Below the pieces are notes generated by a model. That model saw only the letters and a program-made list of their open reading frames with translations. It had not been told where the DNA came from and searched no databases. Source: Terrimonas sp. (GTDB lineage Bacteria > Bacteroidota > Bacteroidia > Chitinophagales > Chitinophagaceae). Taken from it: DNA of 64,000 nt. Shown here in pieces: positions 53,299 through 62,101 of this stretch. The translations under genes were made by a program, and so were the position numbers. Location: the NCBI RefSeq assembly GCF_003075435.1, contig NZ_QCZJ01000003.1:248001-312000 (forward strand), read 5' to 3'. The stretch's first letter is position 1, and every line of letters begins with the position of its first letter.

Positions 53299-55701
53299 AT
53301 GAAACAATCTTTTTTTATAGTTTTCTGTATTTGTTTTTCCGCAACAGTTTTCGCCCAGAATAATAACCACTATAAGCTATGGTATACCCAGCCTGCTGAT
53401 GCTGCTGTAAAGGATGTAGATGAAGGTTGGAAAAATGATGAAGAATGGCTGAAGGCATTGCCTGTAGGCAATGGCTCTGTTGGCGCAATGGTTTTTGGCG
53501 ATGTACATAAAGAGCGTTTGCAGCTTAATGACAAAACACTGTGGAGCGGAAGCGTTGCTGATAACGATAATCCGGATGCATACAGCGCTTTGCAGGAAAT
53601 AAGAAATTTATTGTTCGCGGGAAAGTATAAAGAAGCAACCGAGCTTACCAACAAAACACAAATCTGCAAAGGCAAGGGTTCCGGAAATGGAAATGGCTCA
53701 ACAGTGCCTTTCGGGTGCTATCAAACATTGGGAGACCTGTGGATCGATTTCAATACAAAAGGCGATTATAAAAATTATTACCGTGACCTTAATATTATAA
53801 ATGGTGTTGCTTCAGTAAAGTATGAACAAAATGGTATTCAGTTCAAACGGGAAATATTTTCAAGCTATCCTGCCCAGGCATTGATAGTTCATCTTACGGC
53901 ATCAAAACCCGGGTCTGTTTCATTTACTTTGGATATGAACAGACCGGAGCGTTTTATCACTACAACAGAAAATAAAAGATTGGTAATGTCGGGAGTGATG
54001 AATAATGGTGAAGGAGGTGATGGTATGCGCTATAAGGTAATAGTAACACCAGTTATCAAAGGTGGTACGCTTAGTGCAAAGGATAATAAATTAATCATTT
54101 CAAAGAGCAATGAAGTAATGCTTGTTATTACCTCCGCAACCAATTATCGCCTGCATTATCCCGACTATACCAATAATAATTACCAGGAAGAATTAATTAA
54201 GCGCACTAACGCTGCCGTATCAACGCCATTCGCTGTATTAAAGCAAAAGCATATCAGCGATTTTTCATCGTTTATGAACAGGGTTTCGTTGCAATTGGGA
54301 AATGAGGGAGCGGATATACCTACCAATGAACTATTGCAGAAAAACAAACAAACTAAAAATGAGCCATACCTGTATGCTTTGTATTTTCAGTATGGCAGGT
54401 ATTTGCTGTTATCCTCATCCCGCAAGGGAACATTACCCGCTAACCTGCAGGGCATGTGGGCAAATAAAATTCAAACGCCCTGGAACTGTGATTATCATAC
54501 CGATGTAAATGTTCAGATGAATTATTGGCCGGTAGAAGTTGCCAATCTTTCTGAAAGCCACTTGCAGCTTGTATCACTTATTGAATCGTTATATGCACCA
54601 GGAAAGAAAACTTCGGATATACATTACCGTGCTAAAGGCTGGGTAATGCATCCTATTACCAATGTGTGGGGTTTCACATCGCCGGGAGAGCATCCGAGCT
54701 GGGGTTTGCATGTAGGTGCTTCCGCGTGGATGAGCCAGCATTTATGGGAGCATTATGCTTTTACTATGGATAAAGCATATCTCAAAAAAGTATTTCCTTT
54801 ACTTGAGTCTGCCGCGTTGTTTTATACAGACTGGCTGGTAAAGAACCCGAAGACCGGAAAACTGGTTTCAGGCCCGGCCGCTTCACCGGAAAATAATTTT
54901 ATTGCTCCTGATGGAAGCACTGCGAGTATAAGTATGGGGCCTGCGCATGATCACGAGGTGATTTATAATTTATTTACCAATACAATCCAGGCTGCAAAAG
55001 CGCTTAGTGTTAAAAATGATACAATCGCAAAAATTGAATATGCTTTACAAAATCTTCAGCCGCTCAGTATTGGCAGCGATGGAAGATTAATGGAATGGTC
55101 GGAAGAATTTAAAGAAACGGAACCAACACACAGGCATGTATCTCACCTGTTTGCACTATATCCCGGGAGCCAGGTTTCTTATTACAGCACGCCGGATCTT
55201 GCAATGGCTTCAAAAAAATCGCTTGAGGCAAGAGGAGATGGCGGTACGGGCTGGTCACTGGCAATGAAGATTGGTTTCTGGACAAGATTGCATGATGGCG
55301 ACCATGCGCTTATATTACTGAATCGGTTATTGTATCCTGTAAGATCAAGCGATGTTGAAATGACGAATAGCGGTGGCACTTATGATAATTTGTTTTGTGC
55401 GCATCCGCCTTTCCAGATTGATGGAAATTTTGGCGGTACTGCCGGCATTGCCGAAATGCTGCTGCAAAGCCATGAATCTTTTATTGAGCTACTTCCGGCA
55501 TTGCCTTCTTCATGGAAAAATGGTGAGGTAAAAGGCTTGCGTGCAAGAGGAGGATTTACGCTTGATATAAAATGGGAAAACGGAAAAGTGATTGCCGCAT
55601 CATTACTATCTAATGCAGGTGGTGTATGTAAAGTAAAATATTTCGATAAGGAAATAGAGTTGCAAACAGAAAAGGGAAAGAGGTATGATTTGGAGATTTG
55701 A
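53299..55701 (+). CDS. GH95 alpha-L-fucosidase-family glycosidase
   Basis: 800 residues with a signal peptide ([20 protein letters not shown]). The N-terminal beta domain opens [18 protein letters not shown], then [19 protein letters not shown] and [12 protein letters not shown], all GH95 hallmarks. The (alpha/alpha)6 barrel carries [30 protein letters not shown] and [16 protein letters not shown], which contain the catalytic Asp/Asn/Glu set of the family. It should release alpha-1,2-linked L-fucose (some members L-galactose) in the periplasm. No other fucose genes adjoin it. Confidence 0.92.
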   Translation: MKQSFFIVFCICFSATVFAQNNNHYKLWYTQPADAAVKDVDEGWKNDEEWLKALPVGNGSVGAMVFGDVHKERLQLNDKTLWSGSVADNDNPDAYSALQEIRNLLFAGKYKEATELTNKTQICKGKGSGNGNGSTVPFGCYQTLGDLWIDFNTKGDYKNYYRDLNIINGVASVKYEQNGIQFKREIFSSYPAQALIVHLTASKPGSVSFTLDMNRPERFITTTENKRLVMSGVMNNGEGGDGMRYKVIVTPVIKGGTLSAKDNKLIISKSNEVMLVITSATNYRLHYPDYTNNNYQEELIKRTNAAVSTPFAVLKQKHISDFSSFMNRVSLQLGNEGADIPTNELLQKNKQTKNEPYLYALYFQYGRYLLLSSSRKGTLPANLQGMWANKIQTPWNCDYHTDVNVQMNYWPVEVANLSESHLQLVSLIESLYAPGKKTSDIHYRAKGWVMHPITNVWGFTSPGEHPSWGLHVGASAWMSQHLWEHYAFTMDKAYLKKVFPLLESAALFYTDWLVKNPKTGKLVSGPAASPENNFIAPDGSTASISMGPAHDHEVIYNLFTNTIQAAKALSVKNDTIAKIEYALQNLQPLSIGSDGRLMEWSEEFKETEPTHRHVSHLFALYPGSQVSYYSTPDLAMASKKSLEARGDGGTGWSLAMKIGFWTRLHDGDHALILLNRLLYPVRSSDVEMTNSGGTYDNLFCAHPPFQIDGNFGGTAGIAEMLLQSHESFIELLPALPSSWKNGEVKGLRARGGFTLDIKWENGKVIAASLLSNAGGVCKVKYFDKEIELQTEKGKRYDLEI

Positions 55702-55777
55702 AATTTGCGTTAAAGTTTTCCAATCATTCAGGGGTTGGAAAACTTGTTACACAACATCAGGTTACAGCGAAATTTGG

Positions 55778-55847
55778 GTTTAGGATTTGTAGTTGAGTTT
55801 ATTATTTTACACTCTCCACCATGAACCCAAAACTACAAACCCCAAAC
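55778..55847. terminator. Inverted repeat between convergent GH95 and smc genes
   Basis: GTTTAGGATTTGTAGTT (55778-55794) and AACTACAAACCCCAAAC (55831-55847) are complementary at 15 of 17 positions over a 36-nt loop. Possible bidirectional terminator or dispersed repeat. Confidence 0.4.
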
Positions 55848-55853
55848 TTTACA

Positions 55854-58800
55854 TTAATTCAATCCCCTGAAATCTACCGGCACTAATTTACTTACACCGG
55901 GTTCCTGCATGGTTACCCCGTAAATAATATCTACGGTTGACATCGTCATCTTATTATGGGTAACAATAATGAACTGAGAGTTCTCACTGAACTTACGGAT
56001 CATATTGGTAAACTTGTTCACATTTGCGTCATCAAGTGGCGCATCAACCTCATCCAGTATGCAGAATGGCGCAGGCTTAATAAGATAAATTGCAAATAAG
56101 AGCGCGGTTGCAGTAAGCGTTTTTTCTCCACCGCTTAACTGTGTAATAGAAGAAGGGCGCTTACCTTTTGGTTTTGCTATAATATCAATACCGGTTTCCG
56201 CAAGGTTTTCAGGATTTTCCAGTAATACATCTGCCGTATCCTCTTCCGTAAACAATGCCTTAAACACTTTCTGGAAATTTTCTCTTACCGCATTAAATGT
56301 TTCAAGAAACTTTTGATTGGCGGTTGCTTCTACTTCCTGTATAGTTTGCAGCAGGCTGTCTTTTGCTGTAACCAGGTCATTCTTTTGTTCAAGAATAAAC
56401 TCGTAACGTTTTTTCATTTCCTGGAAAGCTTCAATAGCGGTTGGGTTAACTTCACCCATATTCTCCAAACGCTTTTTCATACGCTCGCAGGCGCTTTGCA
56501 AATCTTCAAGCGGAGTATCGGTTTGCCTTGGTTCATCCAATATCGCGTCAAGATCAACCCTGAACTCCACGCTCAGGCGCTCTTTCATTCCTGCCAGTTG
56601 CAGTTTAAGATCGCTGAGTTTGTCTTTAATTTCATTCAGTAAATAATCTAACTGCTCTTTAGATTTTTGCTTTTGCTTTAATACATTTTCTTTTTCACTT
56701 AATGCATTGCGGCGATTGTAATATGCCTGATCAGCCTCATTTAATTTTTTCTCTTCCTCATCTTTATTACGCAGCATTTCAATTAATGCTTCGGATGTTG
56801 CCTGCAATGCTTCTATAGTAGTGGTAATGTTTTGTGTTGCTTCTTCTAATTGACCCTTGCTGCTTTCAATTTGTTTCTGCAGATCTGCAAGCTGCCCGCT
56901 TTTAAAATCCAGTTCCTGCTTAAGTGAGGTAACCTTGCTTTGCAACCTGGTATATTGAAGATTGCTATCGTTATATGCAGCGTTGGCAAAATTATACTCC
57001 TGCTCTGCAGAAGCGTATTCCATTTCAGATTGCTGCAGCTTTTCCTGCAGTTCATTTAGCTGTGTGTTTAATTTTTCAAGTGTTTCACGCACGTCTGAAA
57101 TACTATCCTGCTTATCCTGCAACTGGTTGCGCAGGTCTTCCAGGCGTTTGCTGCCGTTTTGTTCCTGGTGTGTATAGTTCTCAATTTTGTTCTGCAGCGC
57201 AAACACCTGGTTAGTTAACTGGTTGATGATATTCTGCGTTTCGCGAATGGCGTTCTCTTTCAATTGCTGATTATAGCCAATCACTTCATTATGACGCATC
57301 TGGATGGTAGCTTTCAATTCATTTACTACTATTTCCTGCGCCATAATTTCTTCGTGCAGCTTTTCAAGATTTTTTGCACGGCCTATTTTCTTACCCTCAA
57401 ACAAGCCTACGCTGCCGCCGGTAAGGGCATATTTCCCTTTTACATATTTCCCTGTTTTTTCCAGTACCACAGCGCCATTGCTGTTGCGAAGGGCGTCTTC
57501 ATTTTCGGCAATAAAAACATTGCTTAACAGGTATTCAGCCAGCTTTCTGTAGCTGTCATCAACTTCTATCACATTCATTGCGCTGATAGTACCTTCGGGC
57601 TGATGATGCTGATCGCCGCTGAACTGGTTTACTTTATCCAGCAAAAAGAAATTAGCTTTCCCTTTTTTATTGCTATCCAGTAAATGCACAGCCTGCAAAC
57701 CTTCTTCCAGGTTATTTACTACATAATAGTTGAGGTAAGGCTCCAGCACATTTTCTACGGCTGCCCTGTAATCTTCCTTTACATAAATAATATCAGAAAG
57801 TATGGGCGCGGTATGATTCCATGAAGGATTATTATGCAAAAACTTCACACTTTCAGGATAACCTTCCATCGAATCAATCAGGCTTTTTAATAAAGCATGC
57901 TCATTCTTCTTTGCATCAAGCTTACGGTTTTCCTCAGCCAGTTCATTTCTTAAACTTTCGAGCAAAGCCTGTGTTTGCAGTATCTGCTCTTTGGTATGCT
58001 CATGCTGTTCCTGCAATTGCAGAAGGTCCGTGCGCTTATCTTCCAGCTCAATTTCTTTTTCTTCTTTTTCTTTTTCCAGTTGACTGATCTGTGCCTGGCG
58101 CTGTTGCTGCTCTTCTTCACCCTGCACAATTGCTCTTTGTATATTTTGTATAGAAGTATCGGCAACGGCTACCTGCTTTTCTGCATCAAACTGGCTGCGC
58201 TGCAAAGCCTGGTTATCGCGGCGAATAATATCTATAGCAGAGCGTTTCTCATCAAATGAATGACGCTTTTCTTCCACCCCTTGTTTAAGGGTATCAAGTT
58301 TATCAGCAAATTCGGCTAATTTATTTTCTTCATCAACTATCTGCTCACCGGTAAAACGTATACTCTCTTCTAATCCTTTTAACTGACCTTCAGATTTTTG
58401 TAAAAAATCATTCAGGCTGTTTTGCCTTTCTGTGAGATATTGCAGGCGTTGTTCGCCAAGTCCTTTTTCATTTTCTTTGGTGCGTACATTACCAAGCAGG
58501 TCATTAAAAGCATGCTGCATTTGCTGCAATTGCTTTTCCTGCTCAATAAAGCCTGTTTTTTCCTGCTCAATGGCAGCTTCTTCCTGCGCTATGGCCGCTT
58601 CAATTTCAAAACGCTTATCTATTTCCTGCTGCTGCTGTTCGTTCAGTTCTTTGTAAGTAATGTTAAAACCTTCCAGTGCTGCCTTTGCCAGTTCAACGCT
58701 CAGCTCTTTATATTCTTTCTTTATCTCGTAATATTTCTCTGCTTTCTTTGCCTGGCTTTCAAGACTTTTTAGCTGGTTGTTAATTTCAAACAAAAGATCT

Positions 58801-59375
58801 TCAATACGGGCAAGGTCCTGTTCAGTAGCATCCAGCTTTAATTTGGCTTCTTTTTTTCTTGTTTTATAGATGGTGATACCGGCAGCCTGCTCCAGCATGC
58901 GACGGCGGCTGTTGTCTTTATCTTTGATGATATCATCTACCATGCCCAATTCAATGATAGCATAGCTGTCGGTGCTGACACCTGTATCGAGGAAGAGATT
59001 ATGAATATCCTTCAAACGGCAGTTTACGTCATTCAGCCGATACTCACTTTCCCCGCTTTTATAAAATTTTCGCGTAACGGTAACCGTATTAAACTCGGTA
59101 GGTAACAGGTTGCGTGTATTCTCAAACGTCAGGCTCACTTCAGCCAATCCGCTGGCGCTTCTTGTTTTTGAGCCGTTAAAAACCAGGCTTTCGAGATTCT
59201 CGCTTCTCAGGTTACTGATTTTGTGCTCACCGATTACCCAGCGGATAGAATCAATGATATTACTTTTTCCGCAGCCATTGGGCCCGATAATGCCGGTAAT
59301 ACCTTCATCAAAGTTGATGGTTGTTTTATCCGCAAAACTTTTAAATCCTTTTATTTCTAAGCTTTTTAAACGCAC
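55854..59375 (-). CDS. smc: Chromosome segregation SMC protein
   Basis: 1173 residues. Walker A GPNGCGKS at 31-38, then the N-terminal head (YAIIELGMVDDIIKDKDNSRR). Long Gln/Glu/Lys-rich coiled coils (about 170-500 and 670-1000) flank a hinge (about 505-665, MEGYPESVKFLHNNPSW to KYALTGGSVG). The C-terminal head has signature ITQLSGGEKTLTATALLFA and Walker B FCILDEVDAPLDD. ATP-driven DNA-loop extrusion with ScpA (14217-15005) and ScpB. Full length, typical for Bacteroidota. Confidence 0.97.
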   Translation of the reverse strand: MRLKSLEIKGFKSFADKTTINFDEGITGIIGPNGCGKSNIIDSIRWVIGEHKISNLRSENLESLVFNGSKTRSASGLAEVSLTFENTRNLLPTEFNTVTVTRKFYKSGESEYRLNDVNCRLKDIHNLFLDTGVSTDSYAIIELGMVDDIIKDKDNSRRRMLEQAAGITIYKTRKKEAKLKLDATEQDLARIEDLLFEINNQLKSLESQAKKAEKYYEIKKEYKELSVELAKAALEGFNITYKELNEQQQQEIDKRFEIEAAIAQEEAAIEQEKTGFIEQEKQLQQMQHAFNDLLGNVRTKENEKGLGEQRLQYLTERQNSLNDFLQKSEGQLKGLEESIRFTGEQIVDEENKLAEFADKLDTLKQGVEEKRHSFDEKRSAIDIIRRDNQALQRSQFDAEKQVAVADTSIQNIQRAIVQGEEEQQQRQAQISQLEKEKEEKEIELEDKRTDLLQLQEQHEHTKEQILQTQALLESLRNELAEENRKLDAKKNEHALLKSLIDSMEGYPESVKFLHNNPSWNHTAPILSDIIYVKEDYRAAVENVLEPYLNYYVVNNLEEGLQAVHLLDSNKKGKANFFLLDKVNQFSGDQHHQPEGTISAMNVIEVDDSYRKLAEYLLSNVFIAENEDALRNSNGAVVLEKTGKYVKGKYALTGGSVGLFEGKKIGRAKNLEKLHEEIMAQEIVVNELKATIQMRHNEVIGYNQQLKENAIRETQNIINQLTNQVFALQNKIENYTHQEQNGSKRLEDLRNQLQDKQDSISDVRETLEKLNTQLNELQEKLQQSEMEYASAEQEYNFANAAYNDSNLQYTRLQSKVTSLKQELDFKSGQLADLQKQIESSKGQLEEATQNITTTIEALQATSEALIEMLRNKDEEEKKLNEADQAYYNRRNALSEKENVLKQKQKSKEQLDYLLNEIKDKLSDLKLQLAGMKERLSVEFRVDLDAILDEPRQTDTPLEDLQSACERMKKRLENMGEVNPTAIEAFQEMKKRYEFILEQKNDLVTAKDSLLQTIQEVEATANQKFLETFNAVRENFQKVFKALFTEEDTADVLLENPENLAETGIDIIAKPKGKRPSSITQLSGGEKTLTATALLFAIYLIKPAPFCILDEVDAPLDDANVNKFTNMIRKFSENSQFIIVTHNKMTMSTVDIIYGVTMQEPGVSKLVPVDFRGLN

Positions 59376-59710
59376 GGTTTCATTTTTTTAGAGTGGGCAA
59401 AAATAACAGAATCAGTATGAAAAATAGTGCAGGTAATTTTGCTAAACGCCATTATTGTTAACGAGTTATACACAAGAATGACACCTTGACGAATGTTATG
59501 AACAAAGTGTGGATAAGAAAGGAGATATGGAGGATTTTTATGGGAAAACTACGAGGAAAATTTCTAAACGATTGTCGCAAAGTCTTCACATATATTTTTT
59601 ATTGAATAAATGGTGAATGGGGGATGCAAATTAATACAATGTAGAGACAAGGCACACCTTGTCTCTACATTGTTGTGCCATAAAATTTATCTTCCTTCCA
59701 TTTCGCCGGA
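59376..59710. other. 335-bp intergenic region
   Basis: Between the start of smc and the RAYT gene end. It contains the REP-like palindrome at 59637-59672; otherwise AT-rich with no ORF or RNA gene recognised. Confidence 0.4.
59637..59672. repeat. REP-like palindrome downstream of RAYT gene
   Basis: CAATGTAGAGACAAGG (59637-59652) and CCTTGTCTCTACATTG (59657-59672): a perfect 16-bp stem with CACA loop, 38 bp after the transposase stop. The 28-bp core differs from the palindrome inside the transposase gene at only two central positions. Confidence 0.9.
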
Positions 59711-60253
59711 TTATTGGCTATATAATTTTTTGATGCGTTGGTATTCTTCTGCGCTGCGAATAATATGTTCGTAAAAACGCGCCTGCCACCTAAATGCCAG
59801 CCCTAACCGGTTTGCATGTTTGGTTACTGCCGATTTATACGAACCGCTAATAGATGATACAGAATTTTTACCTTGGTTTTGAAATCGTTGTTGACCAATG
59901 GTGGGTGGCGGTTGTGATTGTTTTGGTGGATTTACCTGTAGAGACAAGGCATGCCTTGTCTCTACAGGTACGCCATCGTTGCCAGTTAAAATCAAAATGC
60001 CATGTATATGATTGGGCATTATAACAAATTCGTCAAGGTCAATATTTTTTGCATGATTTTTTATTTCATGCCAGAGAACATCTGCCAATATTCCTTGTTT
60101 AGATAAAACTATTTTTGCGGTTTCAATTTCACCAAAATAATATTCCCTGTTCAGAGTACAGATAGTTATGAAATATGGTGCATTCCACCTGTAATCCCGG
60201 TTTTGTAAACGCGTAGAAGCAATGCGATATTTATTCTGAAATTTATCTGACAT
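59711..60253 (-). CDS. REP-associated tyrosine transposase (RAYT, IS200-like)
   Basis: 180 residues from the ATG at 60253 (MSDKFQNKYRIASTRLQNRD), preferred over 60304 because the family starts here. The Y1/HUH motif MPNHIHGILIL has both histidines, and a candidate catalytic Tyr lies in ISGSYKSAVTKHAN. The segment PVETRHALSLQV between them is encoded entirely by a perfect 38-bp palindrome (59933-59970) of the same repeat that lies downstream of the gene. RAYTs cut and move REP palindromes as single strands. The frame is intact, so the protein may be functional. Confidence 0.87.
   Translation of the reverse strand: MSDKFQNKYRIASTRLQNRDYRWNAPYFITICTLNREYYFGEIETAKIVLSKQGILADVLWHEIKNHAKNIDLDEFVIMPNHIHGILILTGNDGVPVETRHALSLQVNPPKQSQPPPTIGQQRFQNQGKNSVSSISGSYKSAVTKHANRLGLAFRWQARFYEHIIRSAEEYQRIKKLYSQ
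59933..59970. repeat. REP-like palindrome inside the RAYT coding sequence
   Basis: A perfect 38-bp palindrome: TACCTGTAGAGACAAGGCA followed directly by its reverse complement, no loop. It lies between the codons for the HUH motif and the candidate catalytic tyrosine and is translated as VPVETRHALSLQV. Confidence 0.93.
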
Positions 60254-60380
60254 AGGTTGAGCAGTTAAACATCCTTGAGTAAGACTTTGATATGGTGTTC
60301 CCAATATAAATTTACTTTTTCAACCACATATTTGTATAAGATATTCTTCCAGTCAATTTACAAGCTAAATTTCTTCTTAC

Positions 60381-60388
60381 TATCTTTG
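60381..60388 (+). promoter_or_regulatory. Candidate -7 element of 60395 gene
   Basis: TATCTTTG, a full TAnnTTTG match, ending only 6 bp before the ATG at 60395, so the transcript would be leaderless or almost so if this is the promoter. Confidence 0.35.
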
Positions 60389-60394
60389 GTCAAT

Positions 60395-62083
60395 ATGAAA
60401 AAAATGGTTTCAGTACCGAAGTATATTATTACCGGTTTTTTATTATGCAGTATACAATTGAACGTGTCCGCTCAAACATCCGCCAATAACGCAACCCCTA
60501 AAATCGTCAATATCATCAACTTCATCCGCCTGCTTGAGCCACGTGATGCAGCCATAACGGAGGATGTATTATTTCAAACTGTTGTAAAGCAGGTAGAGAT
60601 AATGAGAAAATATAAATTGCCCGGAACATTTTTATTGCAGTATGATGCATTAATGGATGCGCGATACCAGCAACTTTTAAAAAGTCTTCCGGCTGATTCT
60701 TTTGAAATAGGCGGCTGGTGGGAAATTCCGCAGCCGCTGGTGGAAAAAGCCGGTTATAAATGGCGTGGACGTTACCCCTGGGACTGGCATGCGAATGTCG
60801 GTTTTTCTACGGGGTATATTCCATCGGAGCGGGAGAAACTGGTGGATGTATACATGGAGGATTTTAAAAAAATATTCGGTTATTATCCCAAATCTTTTGC
60901 CTCATGGTTTATTGATGCGCATACACTCAATTATATGTATGAAAAATATAAGATTGTTGCGTCTGCCAATTGCAAAGACCAGGTAGGTACTGACGGATAT
61001 ACATTATGGGGCGGATACTGGAACCAGGCATATTACCCGAGCAAGGTAAATAGTTATATGCCTGCACAAACAGAAACTAATCAAACGCCTGTCCCGGTTT
61101 TCAGAATGTTGGGCAGCGATCCGGTGCGGCAGTACGACGATAAGGGAAGCGGAAGCAACGGGCAAGGCGTTGTTACGCTTGAGCCGGTATACCGGTTTGG
61201 CGGCGGAGATTCGGCCTGGGTGCATTGGTATTTCAAAACATTTACCGAAGGGCAGTGCATGGCGTATAATTATGTGCAGGCAGGACAGGAAAATTCTTTT
61301 ACCTGGAATGCCATGAAGAAGGGCTTTGAAATACAAATGCCATTGATCGCACAATTGAGAGATGAAAAGAAACTGCAAGTAGAAACGTTGGCTGCTTCAG
61401 GTGAATGGTTTAAGAAGCAATATAAACTAACTCCACCCACATCTGTAACGGTGAATGATGATTTAGGCGATAGCAATAAAAAAACAGTTTGGTTCAACAG
61501 CCGTTTCTATCGCTTTAATTTATTATGGGATAGTAACAATACACTCCGTTTCAGGGATATCCATTTGTTTGATGAAAACCTTCCTTCTTACTATACTGAA
61601 AATGTAACAACCACCAATGAATGTGCTTTTTATACGCTGCCTTTTGTAGATGGTTATTTATGGAGCACACATGGAAAAACCGCGGCATTGCGTTTTAAAG
61701 CAATGGTTAATGGAAAAGAAATAATGATAGAAGGCGGCAGCCCGGTTATAAAAGATAATATAGCCGGTAAATTATTTATTGAGTGGCCGGTAAAATCATT
61801 CAACGCAAAAATGCTGATGGAGATAAATGAAAAGCAGTTCACCATTAAGATGGAAGGAGCGGGCAACGCTGACTGGTTTTTAGAATTATCGGCAGGTGAT
61901 ACGGCAAAGTTGCCTTTTACTAAAATCACTTCTAAAGCAATATACTGCCGCTTTGAAAAAATGAATTATCATGTAAAGGCAGGAAAAGGAAATTTTTCAA
62001 GATCGCCGAAAGACGAAGTGATCAGGATAAAGCCAGAGAAGCATGTGCTGACATTGAATTTTTCAGAGCGTTCCGGCATGTAA
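60395..62083 (+). CDS. Secreted protein of unknown family, possible deacetylase/glycosidase-like barrel
   Basis: 562 residues from the ATG at 60395, chosen for its signal peptide (MVSVPKYIITGFLLCSIQLNVSAQ). The longer in-frame start overlaps the divergent transposase. The N-terminal half (VNIINFIRLLEPRD; KYKLPGTFLLQYDALMD; FEIGGWWEIPQPLVEKAG; SWFIDAHTLNYMYEKYKIV) reads like the (beta/alpha) barrel of GH57/GH38 or polysaccharide-deacetylase relatives, with many aromatic and acidic residues. The C-terminal half is beta-rich. I do not recognise a named family. It converges on a GH31 gene, which supports a glycan-related role. Confidence 0.72.
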   Translation: MKKMVSVPKYIITGFLLCSIQLNVSAQTSANNATPKIVNIINFIRLLEPRDAAITEDVLFQTVVKQVEIMRKYKLPGTFLLQYDALMDARYQQLLKSLPADSFEIGGWWEIPQPLVEKAGYKWRGRYPWDWHANVGFSTGYIPSEREKLVDVYMEDFKKIFGYYPKSFASWFIDAHTLNYMYEKYKIVASANCKDQVGTDGYTLWGGYWNQAYYPSKVNSYMPAQTETNQTPVPVFRMLGSDPVRQYDDKGSGSNGQGVVTLEPVYRFGGGDSAWVHWYFKTFTEGQCMAYNYVQAGQENSFTWNAMKKGFEIQMPLIAQLRDEKKLQVETLAASGEWFKKQYKLTPPTSVTVNDDLGDSNKKTVWFNSRFYRFNLLWDSNNTLRFRDIHLFDENLPSYYTENVTTTNECAFYTLPFVDGYLWSTHGKTAALRFKAMVNGKEIMIEGGSPVIKDNIAGKLFIEWPVKSFNAKMLMEINEKQFTIKMEGAGNADWFLELSAGDTAKLPFTKITSKAIYCRFEKMNYHVKAGKGNFSRSPKDEVIRIKPEKHVLTLNFSERSGM

Positions 62084-62101
62084 TAATACATTACCTGTGC
62101 A

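Noticed and set aside
53085-53363. 92-codon ORF overlapping the start of the GH95 gene
   Set aside because: It runs across the dispersed GTCATGCTGAGG-type repeat and into the GH95 signal peptide in another frame; composition is not protein-like.
57950-58165. Lysine-rich minus-frame ORF within smc
   Set aside because: Shadow of the Glu/Lys-rich coiled coil in another frame.
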